Shown: positions 1 through 6,580 of the stretch, piece by piece
How the letters are laid out: each line of letters opens with the position of its first letter
Numbering within the stretch: the first letter of the stretch is position 1
Source: an uncultured Erysipelotrichaceae bacterium
GTDB lineage: Bacteria > Bacillota_I > Bacilli_A > Erysipelotrichales > Erysipelotrichaceae
DNA: 9,188 nt
Assembly (NCBI GenBank): GCA_902784015.1
Contig: CACZTC010000057.1
Location: 1-9,188 of the forward strand
Direction of reading: 5' to 3'
Program-made: the position numbers and the translations under genes
The notes under the pieces: generated by a model
What the model saw: only the letters and a program-made list of their open reading frames with translations
Databases searched by the model: none
Told to the model about the DNA's origin: nothing

Positions 1-4
1 ACAT
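1..4 (-). CDS. Possible start of a further minus-strand gene, cut off by the window edge
   Basis: An ATG lies at 4-2 on the minus strand. It is preceded by AAGAGG (positions 14-19), which sits about nine bases upstream and would serve as a ribosome site. A promoter-like sequence lies a little further upstream. Only the start codon and one more base are visible, so nothing can be said about the product. The call rests only on the promoter, ribosome site and ATG being in the right order directly after the ABC-F gene. It could be chance in AT-rich DNA. Confidence 0.35.
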
Positions 5-29
5 AATTCAATACCTCTTTTCTATATCT

Positions 30-57
30 ATTATATGCTTTTTTTCTAAGCACTCAA
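30..57 (-). promoter_or_regulatory. Candidate sigma-A promoter for the gene leaving the left edge
   Basis: On the minus strand a -35-like TTGAGT (57-52) is followed, after 16 bases, by a perfect -10 TATAAT (35-30). The pair straddles the stop codon of the ABC-F gene at 48-46. A start near position 23 would leave a short leader holding the AAGAGG ribosome site at 14-19. The -35 matches four of six consensus bases. A lone TATAAT is common in DNA this AT-rich, so this is moderate evidence only. No terminator hairpin follows the ABC-F gene in the visible 45 bases. Confidence 0.4.
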
Positions 58-1899
58 TTCTTCCCATTCTTTCATAAGATTAGCTATCTCATTATGAATA
101 TCATCAATTCTATCATCTAATTCTTTCATTTTTGTTTGGTCTTGATAATATTCTGGTTCATATCTTAATTCACGTGCCTCTTCTAATTCATTTTCCTTTT
201 CGGTGATAGCTTTTTCTAATTGTTTTATTTTTCTAGCTTTGCCTTCTTTAGATAAGGGGGTTTCTTTTCTTTTTATTTCTTTTATGACATTTACTTCTTT
301 TATTTCTTTTTCTTTAGTTTCTTCTAATTCATAATATTCACTATATGTCATCGGTATATATTTAACATCTTGATCATCAAATATTAATAAAGAAGTTGCT
401 ATCTCTTTAATAAAATATCTATCATGTGATACAAAGATGATTGTTCCTTGATAATCCTTTAATGCTTCTTCTAAAGCTTCCTTTCCTAAAATATCTAAAT
501 GGTTAGTAGGCTCATCTAACAATAATAAGTTTGCATGTTTTAGTAATAATTTCGATAAACTTAATCTCACCTTTTCCCCACCAGATAATACATCTACAGA
601 CTTAAATACATCATCTGCAGAAAATAGAAATTGGCCTAAAACACTCCTAATAGTAGTTCTATCTAATTCAGGATATTCATCCCATAATTCTTCTATAACT
701 GTCTTATCACTTGAGAATTGAGCTAGTTGTTGATCAAAATATCCAACCTCAATTTGATGTCCAAATAACATATCCCCGCTTAACGCAGGCATCAAAGACA
801 TAATTGTTTTCATGAATGTTGATTTACCTGTACCATTTTTACCGATAATACCAACTCTATCCCCTCTTCTCACATTTAGATTTATTGTAGCTAAAGGATG
901 ATCATAACCAATAACTAAATTATCGATATCTAATACTCTTTCCCCACCTTTTAAACGCGGCTTAAAGCGGGCATGAAAAACTTTATCATCACTTTTCTCT
1001 AAAGATATTCTTTCCATGCGATCAAGATATTTAATCTTTGATTGTGCAAATTTAGCTTTATTCTTTTTATAGCGAAATTTTTCAATCAATTCTTCTAATC
1101 TTTCAATATCTTTTTGTTGGCGTTTATAGGCTTGTTCAATTCTTTCGATATCATTTTTCTTTTGTATGACATAAGAAGAATAATTGCCTACATATCTTTT
1201 CATTTTTGTATATTCTAATTCATATACAACATTTACTACTCTATCCAAGAACATACGGTCATGACTCACTACAACGACAGCTTTAGGATAATTACGAATA
1301 TAATTCTCTAACCATTCTATTGCTTCAACATCTAAATGATTGGTAGGTTCATCTAATAATAAGATATCTGGTTTAGATAATAGTAATTTCACAAAAGCTA
1401 TTCTTGTTTTTTGGCCACCTGAGAATTCATTTATTCTTTTATCTAAATCACTTTTAGTAAAACCAAATTTAGAAAAGACTGTATTCATTTCGCTTTCCCA
1501 TGTATAGCCATTATTAATTTCATATTCTTCTTGTAATTTAGCATAGTCATGTAAAATATTTTCATTACTATCATCTATCATCACTTTTTCTAATTCTCTT
1601 AATTTAGCTTCAATTTCAAAAATATGACGATAGTTTTTCATTAATTCTTCTTTAACACTTAAGCCTTCATCTTCAATAACTTTCTGTGCAAGATAGCCTA
1701 TAGTAGTCGCATTAGCTTTATTAATATTTGCTTTATCAAATTCTTCTTCACCACTTATACAGCGCAAAAAAGTCGTCTTGCCTGAACCGTTTCTTCCAAC
1801 AAGAGCTATCTTTTCTGTATTTTTGATTTCAAAATTAACATCTTCAAAGACTACATCCGCGCCATAGCTTTTTGTGGCTTTACTTATTTGAAATAACAT
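46..1899 (-). CDS. ydiF: ABC-F family ATPase, YdiF-like (ribosome-associated translation factor)
   Basis: This 617-residue protein has two ABC ATPase domains in one chain and no membrane segments, which is the ABC-F layout. Domain 1 has Walker A GRNGSGKT (35-42), signature FSGGQ (159-163), Walker B with catalytic Glu184 and the family's EPTNHLD, and a SHDR switch (212-215). A charged interdomain linker (about 240-318) is the region that reaches toward the ribosomal peptidyl-transferase centre in known members. Domain 2 repeats the set: GKNGTGKS (353-360), LSGGE (438-442), Glu463 and SHDR (491-494). Residues from about 545 to the end form a Lys/Glu-rich coiled-coil tail, as in YdiF/Uup-type proteins. 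Gene order next to tsaD and rex resembles B. subtilis ydiF. The family clears or prevents stalled ribosome states; some members protect against ribosome-targeting antibiotics, but nothing here shows that for this one. The ribosome site is poor: AAGG lies only one base from the ATG, behind a hairpin at 1921-1946. Confidence 0.93.
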   Translation of the reverse strand: MLFQISKATKSYGADVVFEDVNFEIKNTEKIALVGRNGSGKTTFLRCISGEEEFDKANINKANATTIGYLAQKVIEDEGLSVKEELMKNYRHIFEIEAKLRELEKVMIDDSNENILHDYAKLQEEYEINNGYTWESEMNTVFSKFGFTKSDLDKRINEFSGGQKTRIAFVKLLLSKPDILLLDEPTNHLDVEAIEWLENYIRNYPKAVVVVSHDRMFLDRVVNVVYELEYTKMKRYVGNYSSYVIQKKNDIERIEQAYKRQQKDIERLEELIEKFRYKKNKAKFAQSKIKYLDRMERISLEKSDDKVFHARFKPRLKGGERVLDIDNLVIGYDHPLATINLNVRRGDRVGIIGKNGTGKSTFMKTIMSLMPALSGDMLFGHQIEVGYFDQQLAQFSSDKTVIEELWDEYPELDRTTIRSVLGQFLFSADDVFKSVDVLSGGEKVRLSLSKLLLKHANLLLLDEPTNHLDILGKEALEEALKDYQGTIIFVSHDRYFIKEIATSLLIFDDQDVKYIPMTYSEYYELEETKEKEIKEVNVIKEIKRKETPLSKEGKARKIKQLEKAITEKENELEEARELRYEPEYYQDQTKMKELDDRIDDIHNEIANLMKEWEELSA

Positions 1900-1920
1900 A
1901 CCTTAAGATAATATCACATA

Positions 1921-1946
1921 AAAGGATAAACACTAGTTTATCCTTT
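1921..1946 (-). terminator. Perfect 11-bp hairpin between asnS and the ABC-F gene, probable terminator
   Basis: The arms AAAGGATAAAC (1921-1931) and GTTTATCCTTT (1936-1946) are perfectly complementary around a four-base loop. The hairpin begins 10 bases after the asnS stop codon and ends 21 bases before the ABC-F start codon. On the minus strand the stem ends in CCTTT followed by TATG, so the U tract is short and termination is probably partial. Because it lies so close to the ABC-F gene, it could act instead as an mRNA stability or attenuation element. No convincing promoter lies between it and the ABC-F start, so some read-through from asnS seems likely. Confidence 0.6.
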
Positions 1947-1956
1947 ATGAATGTAT

Positions 1957-3345
1957 TTAGAATAATAGATTTTTAGGTGGACGCGCAAATGGAATAACAT
2001 CTCTGATATTTTCTATGCCTGTCACATACATCACTAATCTTTCGAAGCCTAAGCCAAAGCCTGAATGTTCGCAGCCACCATATCTTCTTAGATCTAAATA
2101 CCACTCTAAGCCTTCCTTACTCATGCCTACTTCGGCCATCTTCTTTTCTAATAGATCTAATCTTTCTTCTCTTTGGCTACCACCTACTAATTCACCAACT
2201 CCAGGTACCAACAAATCGCAAGCTGCTACTGTTTTACCATCATCATTTTGGCGCATGTAGAAAGCTTTTATTTCAGCAGGATAATCAATTAAGAAGACTG
2301 GGCCTTTAACAACTTGTTCAGTTAAATATCTTTCATGTTCGGTATTTAGATCCATGCCCCATTCAATCTTATTATTTTCGAATTTTACATCTGCATTTTT
2401 TAATATCTCGATTGCCTCAGTATAAGGCATTCTTCTAAATTCAGCATTTCTTACATTATTTAATCTATCAAATAATGTTGTATCTATTCTTTCATTAAAG
2501 AATTTCATTTCTTCTGGACAATTATCCATGACATAATCGATACAATATTTAATCATATCTTCAATAACATCCATGTCATAATCTAAATCCGCAAAAGCCA
2601 TCTCCGGTTCAATCATCCAGAATTCAGCAGCATGCGTTGTTGTATTAGAATTTTCCGCTCTAAAAGTCGGCCCAAATGTATAAATATCTCTAAAAGCTAA
2701 AGCGAATGCTTCACCTTGAAGTTGACCTGAAACAGTTAATGAGGCATGTTTACCAAAGAAGTCTTCTTCATAATTAGTATCTTCTCTTGTGGTAACTGTA
2801 AATGTTTCGCCTGCCCCCTCCGCATCATTACCAGTAATGATTGGTGTATGCACATAAACGAAGCCTTGGTTTTGGAAGAATTCATGAATCGCCATAGCTA
2901 AAGCAGATCTAACTCTAAAGACCGCAGAGAATGTATTAGTTCTTGGACGTAAATGTCCTATCTCTCTTAAATATTCAAAAGAATGTCTTTTCTTTTGTAG
3001 AGGATAAGTATTATCACAAGCTCCTTCTAAAGATATTTCGGTAGCTTGTACTTCAAATGGTTGTTTCATTTCTGGAGTTAAAACTAATTTACCCACAACC
3101 GCAATAGCTGTTCCTGTTAAATATTTGCTGACTTCTTCATAATTATTTAAGTCTTCACTTGTATAAACTATTTGAGCATTTTCAAAAAATGTACCATCAT
3201 TCAAAGAAATAAAAGATACATTTTTACCATCACGATTAGTTCTTATCCAACCTTGTAGTTGAACATATTCAATCTGATCTTTCTCTAATTCTGTACCTTC
3301 TTTAGTTAATTGGTATAGCTCTTTAATACTCATCTCTATTGGCAT
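1957..3345 (-). CDS. asnS: Asparagine--tRNA ligase (AsnRS)
   Basis: This 462-residue class IIb aminoacyl-tRNA synthetase activates asparagine with ATP and loads it onto tRNA-Asn in the cytoplasm. An N-terminal OB-fold anticodon-binding domain (about 25-105) contains [18 protein letters not shown]. The catalytic core shows the motif-1 region [16 protein letters not shown] (165-180), the motif-2 region [16 protein letters not shown] (228-243), which marks AsnRS rather than AspRS, and the motif-3 region GFGLGFERL (429-437). The C terminus has the usual DVIPF.R.P ending. At 462 residues it resembles the longer Escherichia coli-like form (about 466) more than the B. subtilis one (about 430). The start is fixed by a strong AGGAGG six bases upstream, which overlaps the TAG stop of rex, so translation of the two genes is probably coupled. 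There is no room for a T-box leader. The hairpin at 1921-1946 follows. Confidence 0.97.
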   Translation of the reverse strand: MPIEMSIKELYQLTKEGTELEKDQIEYVQLQGWIRTNRDGKNVSFISLNDGTFFENAQIVYTSEDLNNYEEVSKYLTGTAIAVVGKLVLTPEMKQPFEVQATEISLEGACDNTYPLQKKRHSFEYLREIGHLRPRTNTFSAVFRVRSALAMAIHEFFQNQGFVYVHTPIITGNDAEGAGETFTVTTREDTNYEEDFFGKHASLTVSGQLQGEAFALAFRDIYTFGPTFRAENSNTTTHAAEFWMIEPEMAFADLDYDMDVIEDMIKYCIDYVMDNCPEEMKFFNERIDTTLFDRLNNVRNAEFRRMPYTEAIEILKNADVKFENNKIEWGMDLNTEHERYLTEQVVKGPVFLIDYPAEIKAFYMRQNDDGKTVAACDLLVPGVGELVGGSQREERLDLLEKKMAEVGMSKEGLEWYLDLRRYGGCEHSGFGLGFERLVMYVTGIENIRDVIPFARPPKNLLF

Positions 3346-3350
3346 ATGAA

Positions 3351-3360
3351 CCCTCCTAAA
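3351..3360 (-). promoter_or_regulatory. asnS ribosome binding site overlapping the rex stop codon
   Basis: The minus strand reads TTTAGGAGGG here. The TAG at 3358-3356 is the rex stop codon, and the same bases form the start of the AGGAGG that lies six bases before the asnS ATG. A ribosome ending rex therefore stops on the asnS ribosome site, which favours re-initiation and sets asnS output partly by rex translation. Confidence 0.85.
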
Positions 3361-3976
3361 TACTTCCTTTTGTTGTAGATAATACTAATTCTTGAATAGA
3401 TGAAATAATATCAACATTCTTTACATATATACCTTGCGGAACTGTGAAATGTTCTGTCGCAAAATTCACAAAACCTTTGATTCCACAATCAATTAATAAG
3501 TCTACCGTATTTTGAACATTTTTTGTAATACATAAAATTGCGATACGGCATTCTTCTGGTAATTTTCCTTTTATATCATTTAAATCATAAACAGGTATTG
3601 AAACATTATTCACGCTTATTGGATCCAAATCAAAAGCGCAAACTATCTCTCCTACAGTATGTTCCCATTCATTATAATTAAGTAAAGCTTTTCCTAAATT
3701 ACCCATACCAACAATTACTATTTTTTCATGGATATTCATTCCCACTTCATTAGAAAAAGTTTGAATCAGCTTTTCGATATCATAACCAAAACCTTGTTTT
3801 CCTAAAGTTCCTAGAAAACTAAAATCTCTTCTAATTGTTGTTGGTTCAATCGAAACTAAAGAAGCTAATTCATTCGACATTACTCTTGTTTGTCCATCAG
3901 CTTTTAATTTGCGTAAAGCTTTTAAGTATAATGGATATCTTTGTACTGTAGCCTTTGGTATTTTCTTATTCTTCAT
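3356..3976 (-). CDS. rex: Redox-sensing transcriptional repressor Rex
   Basis: Rex senses the NADH/NAD+ ratio: it binds operators when NADH is low and leaves them when NADH rises, controlling fermentation and respiration genes. With the start used here the protein has 206 residues, close to the family's usual 210-215. The N-terminal winged helix (about 1-75) contains the recognition segment TTIRRDFS (46-53), followed by a GxxGxxGFGY-type wing. The Rossmann NAD(H) fold shows GMGNLG (90-95) and the FD pair (115-116). The C-terminal helix with IQELVLS fits the domain-swapped dimer helix. An in-frame ATG 15 bases upstream (3991) is possible, but the start at 3976 is preferred: GGGTGA lies about six bases before it, no ribosome site precedes the other, and homologues start close to the KIPKAT segment. 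Rex follows tsaD after a short gap that holds a candidate promoter, and its stop overlaps the asnS ribosome site. Confidence 0.95.
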   Translation of the reverse strand: MKNKKIPKATVQRYPLYLKALRKLKADGQTRVMSNELASLVSIEPTTIRRDFSFLGTLGKQGFGYDIEKLIQTFSNEVGMNIHEKIVIVGMGNLGKALLNYNEWEHTVGEIVCAFDLDPISVNNVSIPVYDLNDIKGKLPEECRIAILCITKNVQNTVDLLIDCGIKGFVNFATEHFTVPQGIYVKNVDIISSIQELVLSTTKGSI

Positions 3977-3995
3977 ACTCTTCACCCGCATGATA

Positions 3996-4025
3996 ATCGT
4001 ATCATTTTTAGGCGACTTTGTGAAA
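3996..4025 (-). promoter_or_regulatory. Candidate internal rex promoter with an overlapping Rex half-site
   Basis: In the tsaD-rex gap the minus strand has TTCACA (4024-4019; five of six matches to the -35 consensus), a spacer of exactly 17 bases, and TACGAT (4001-3996; four of six matches to the -10). A start near 3989 would place the rex ribosome site and ATG directly downstream. TTTCACAA at 4025-4018 is a perfect half of the Rex operator TTGTGA-N6-TCACAA and covers the -35 element; the other half (TAAATT) does not match. Autoregulation is plausible but a single half-site is weak evidence. Confidence 0.35.
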
Positions 4026-4032
4026 AAATAAT

Positions 4033-5034
4033 TTAGTCCATATTTAAGCTAGGATTTGCGCCATCATCAAAACTACCACGTTTTCCATGTTTATAAGCGA
4101 TATATCCTGAGGCTGCTATCATAGCTGCATTATCTGTACAACAATATAATGGTGGAATTATTAATTTAATATCATCTCTATCTTTGAACTTATCTTCCAT
4201 TATTTCTCTTAATCTACTATTAGCAGCTACCCCACCAGCTATTACAAACATTTTTGGATTATATTCTTCTACTGCTTTTAAAGATTTATCAACTAATATA
4301 TTCAAAGCTGTCTCTTGGAAAGAACATGCCATATTAGCTATATTAACTTCATTACCATTTCTTTCTTCACGATTTATTGCTTGGATAATTGCTGTCTTTA
4401 AACCAGAAAAAGAAAAATCATAAATACCATCTACTTTTGGCTTAGGTAATTTATAAGAAGCTTCACCTTCTTTACTTAAAGCGTCTATCTTAGGCCCGCC
4501 TGGATAACCCAAATCTAAAACCCGCGCAACTTTATCATAAGCTTCACCAATCGCATCATCTCTAGTACTACCAATTATCTCAAAGTCATATTCTTCTTTC
4601 ATATAAACAAGTTCTGTATGACCACCAGAAATTACTAAGGCTAAAAGAGGATATTCTAATTCAGCCACAAAAGCATTCGCATAAATATGTCCCGTTATAT
4701 GATGAATTGGAATAAGTGGCTTATCATACATCCAAGCTATTGTTTTAGCAGCACTAATACCAACATGCAAAGAACCTACTAAGCCAGGCCCTAATGTATA
4801 AGCTATCGCATCAATTTCATCAATTGTAACATTGGCTTTTTCTAAAGCTTCGCTAATAACGGTCGAAATATTTTCAACATGAATTCTACTTGCGACTTCT
4901 GGAACAACACCACCAAATTTAGTATGGATATTAATTTGGCTAGAAACAACATTAGAAAGAATCTCTTTGCCATCTCTTACAATAGCACAAGCTGTTTCAT
5001 CACAACTAGATTCAATCGCTAATATTATTGTCAT
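4033..5034 (-). CDS. tsaD: tRNA N6-adenosine threonylcarbamoyltransferase TsaD (t6A synthesis)
   Basis: TsaD transfers the threonylcarbamoyl group from threonylcarbamoyl-AMP to A37 of tRNAs that read ANN codons, acting in a complex with TsaB and TsaE. With the start used here it has 333 residues, a full family length. ASKHA-fold markers are clear: ESSCDETA near the N terminus (8-15), the metal ligands His112 and His116 in HHITGH, SGGHTE (136-141), GEAYDKVAR, the FSFSGLKTA segment, AGGVAANSRLR, and Asp301 in CTDNAAM as the third metal ligand. Two ATG codons stand in tandem at 5037 and 5034. AGGAGG ends only two bases before the first and five before the second, so 5034 is preferred; the two choices differ by one Met. 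The start lies inside the end of rimI (23-base overlap), so translation is coupled. The cofactor supplier TsaC/TsaC2 is not in this window. Confidence 0.97.
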   Translation of the reverse strand: MTIILAIESSCDETACAIVRDGKEILSNVVSSQINIHTKFGGVVPEVASRIHVENISTVISEALEKANVTIDEIDAIAYTLGPGLVGSLHVGISAAKTIAWMYDKPLIPIHHITGHIYANAFVAELEYPLLALVISGGHTELVYMKEEYDFEIIGSTRDDAIGEAYDKVARVLDLGYPGGPKIDALSKEGEASYKLPKPKVDGIYDFSFSGLKTAIIQAINREERNGNEVNIANMACSFQETALNILVDKSLKAVEEYNPKMFVIAGGVAANSRLREIMEDKFKDRDDIKLIIPPLYCCTDNAAMIAASGYIAYKHGKRGSFDDGANPSLNMD

Positions 5035-5479
5035 CATTTCCTCCTAATGCTTTTACCATCAAATAGGCATCATCACCATTTTCATAATAATTCTTTCTTG
5101 TTGCCACATTTATGAAATCATTCTTTTCATATAAATATATAGCTTTTTCATTTCCAACTCTTACTTCTAAAGAGATATTCTCACAGTTATTATCATTAGC
5201 TATTCTTATAGCTTCATCTACTAATATTTGGCCTATACCTTTACCTTGATAAGCTTTCTTGACTCCTATATTAGCTATTTGAGCTTTCTCAAAAGTAATC
5301 CACAAATCTAAATATCCCTTCACTTCATCATCTTCTTCATAGATATATACTTTCCCAAATGGATTGTTATATATTTCATAAAGAAAAGCTGACTCGGGCC
5401 AAGGATTATCTGGGAAAAGCTCTATCTCCATCTCACATAGATATTTAAGGTCATCTTTAGTAGCTTCTCTTATCATCAT
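5012..5479 (-). CDS. rimI: GNAT-family protein N-acetyltransferase RimI
   Basis: This 155-residue GNAT acetyltransferase uses acetyl-CoA to acetylate protein N termini. In E. coli the known target is ribosomal protein S18, though wider substrates are reported for relatives. The acetyl-CoA P-loop is QGKGIG (78-83), preceded by the core strand IANIGVKKAYQG. Glu105 in LEVRVGN and Tyr117 in YLYEKNDF occupy the positions of the catalytic Glu and Tyr of E. coli RimI, and the usual RKNYYENGDDAYLM ending is present. The start forms an ATGA junction with the tsaB stop. As in tsaD there are two ATGs in a row (5479 and 5476). The upstream GGTGA is better spaced for the second, so the true start may be 5476. 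The last eight codons overlap tsaD. Presence between tsaB and tsaD is a common Gram-positive arrangement and supports RimI over a generic acetyltransferase. Confidence 0.92.
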   Translation of the reverse strand: MMIREATKDDLKYLCEMEIELFPDNPWPESAFLYEIYNNPFGKVYIYEEDDEVKGYLDLWITFEKAQIANIGVKKAYQGKGIGQILVDEAIRIANDNNCENISLEVRVGNEKAIYLYEKNDFINVATRKNYYENGDDAYLMVKALGGNDDNNISD

Positions 5480-6063
5480 TTCACCATATAAGAATCGCTT
5501 TCTTTTAAATATTCAGGAACTACTAAATCTATATTCTCTTCTAATTTCCATTCATCCCTAATTAAAATAAAGTTTTCAATATAATTAGGCCAATAATTCT
5601 CTTTACCAATTAATTCGCCATCTCCTATTATTCTTTCATCTTCAATAATTAAATCTTTTATCTCTTTTATGCATGGTGCTTCTATTTCTTTACCATTCTT
5701 ATATTTAGCTGTATATATTCTTTTACCTCTAGCATCAATAATAATGCGTGCATCATCTTTTCCAGCATATAACCTTAAAGAATTAACAGTATATAATTTT
5801 TTATTACCTAATTTACAAAAGACTTTGGCAATTGTCATCGCTATTCTAATTCCTGTATAGCTACCCGGACCTCTAGTAATAACTACTTCATCAATATCAA
5901 GAGGCTTAATATTATAACTATCAAGTAGTTTTATTAATTCAGGAAAGATCTCTTCTGATTGTTTTTTGAAGCATGGATAAAAACATTGCCCTATTAAAAT
6001 ATCATCTTTAAATAGACCAAGTCCTAAATAGATATTGCTTGTATCCATGCATAAAGTAATCAT
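5476..6063 (-). CDS. tsaB: TsaB, dimerisation partner of TsaD in t6A synthesis
   Basis: TsaB is a non-catalytic paralogue of TsaD. It heterodimerises with TsaD and supports transfer of threonylcarbamoyl to tRNA A37. The N terminus ITLCMDTSNIYLGLGL is the ASKHA first hairpin, and RGPGSYTGIRIAM (64-76) is the family hallmark. IDARGKRIYTAKY (109-121) and the ending PEYLKESDSYMVK also fit. At 195 residues it is shorter than the usual 220-235, with the loss in the C-terminal half; the N-terminal half that contacts TsaD looks complete. It starts in an ATGA overlap with tsaE and ends in an ATGA overlap with rimI. Its own ribosome site is weak, so it probably depends on coupling to tsaE translation. 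Confidence 0.93.
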   Translation of the reverse strand: MITLCMDTSNIYLGLGLFKDDILIGQCFYPCFKKQSEEIFPELIKLLDSYNIKPLDIDEVVITRGPGSYTGIRIAMTIAKVFCKLGNKKLYTVNSLRLYAGKDDARIIIDARGKRIYTAKYKNGKEIEAPCIKEIKDLIIEDERIIGDGELIGKENYWPNYIENFILIRDEWKLEENIDLVVPEYLKESDSYMVK

Positions 6064-6509
6064 AATTTATCTATTATCTCTTCATATTTCTTTCCTTTTG
6101 CGCTTATCTTAAATTCTCTACTATCTTCATCTAATAAAGATATAGAAATAGATAAATATTCTTCGGGAATTAATTCAGAAATAAATTTACTCCATTCAAT
6201 TACCACAACCCCATCATCTCCAATATATTCTTCAAAACCAAGATCTTGACTTATTCCTTCTAAACGATAAGCATCAAAGTGATATAGATTTAGTCTTCCT
6301 TTATATATTTTTTGTATTGTAAAAGTTGGGCTAGTAACATTAGCATCAATATCTAAACCTTTCGCAATTCCCTGTGTAAATGTTGTTTTACCAGCTCCTA
6401 GATCCCCGTCTAATAAGATTACAAAACCCTCTTCAGCTAATTCTCCTATGCTCTTACCTAAAGCATGTGTTTCCTCTATACTTGTTGTTTTAAATACTTT
6501 CTCTTTCAT
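6060..6509 (-). CDS. tsaE: TsaE, P-loop ATPase of the t6A complex
   Basis: TsaE is a small ATPase that binds the TsaB-TsaD heterodimer and is needed for repeated catalytic cycles of t6A formation. From the ATG at 6509 it has 149 residues, the normal size. It shows Walker A GDLGAGKTT (35-43), the SPTFT switch segment (60-64), the conserved YHFDAYRL (76-83) and IEWSK (104-108). A TTG two codons upstream (6515) is in frame but has no ribosome site. The ATG also lacks a good one, although a TATAAT (6528-6523) sits only 13 bases upstream, so the mRNA leader may be very short. The stop overlaps the tsaB start as ATGA. A terminator precedes the gene, so this is probably the first gene of the tsaE-tsaB-rimI-tsaD-rex-asnS transcript. 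Confidence 0.94.
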   Translation of the reverse strand: MKEKVFKTTSIEETHALGKSIGELAEEGFVILLDGDLGAGKTTFTQGIAKGLDIDANVTSPTFTIQKIYKGRLNLYHFDAYRLEGISQDLGFEEYIGDDGVVVIEWSKFISELIPEEYLSISISLLDEDSREFKISAKGKKYEEIIDKL

Positions 6510-6522
6510 AATCAAGACTTAT

Positions 6523-6551
6523 ATTATATTACAATAATCTATCAATAAATA
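6523..6551 (-). promoter_or_regulatory. Candidate promoter of the tsaE operon
   Basis: A perfect -10 TATAAT lies at 6528-6523 on the minus strand, between the terminator of the upstream peptidase gene and the tsaE start. The corresponding -35 position, 17 bases upstream, reads TATTTA and is a poor match. Position is the best support: the operon needs a promoter here if the preceding terminator works. The leader would be only about 7-10 bases long, which leaves no space for a normal ribosome site. Confidence 0.35.
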
Positions 6552-6580
6552 AAGAAAAGAAGCTTAGTTTAGCTTCTCTT
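6543..6580 (-). terminator. Rho-independent terminator overlapping the oligoendopeptidase stop codon
   Basis: On the minus strand AAGAGAAGCT (6580-6571) pairs with AGCTTCTTTT (6564-6555). The ten-pair stem has one G-U wobble and a six-base loop. It is followed by a U-rich run that includes CTTTATTTATT. The peptidase TAA (6566-6564) begins in the loop and runs into the descending arm, so the last codons of the gene form half of the stem. A translating ribosome would cover the hairpin until release. Confidence 0.7.

Noticed and set aside
46..1899. The ABC-F gene as an antibiotic-resistance determinant
   Set aside because: Motifs prove ABC-F membership only. Location beside tsaD and rex, and the coiled-coil tail, fit the housekeeping YdiF group.
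2015..2260. Open frame of 81 codons on the plus strand inside asnS
   Set aside because: It lies fully antisense to a well-conserved gene, has low-complexity Pro/Ser/Lys content and no ribosome site or family resemblance.
3346..3420. T-box riboswitch in front of asnS
   Set aside because: Firmicute aminoacyl-tRNA synthetase genes often have one, but here the rex coding sequence runs into the asnS ribosome site, leaving no leader.
4184..4423. Open frame of 79 codons on the plus strand inside tsaD
   Set aside because: Antisense shadow of tsaD; the hydrophobic runs come from the complement of conserved tsaD codons.
5669..5860. Open frame of 63 codons on the plus strand inside tsaB, looking like a small membrane protein
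   Set aside because: Antisense to tsaB. Hydrophobic shadows are expected opposite charged AT-rich codons, and no ribosome site or promoter supports it.
6510..6515. TTG at 6515 as the tsaE start
   Set aside because: It lacks a ribosome site, would fall at or before the expected transcription start, and an ATG two codons later fits family length.
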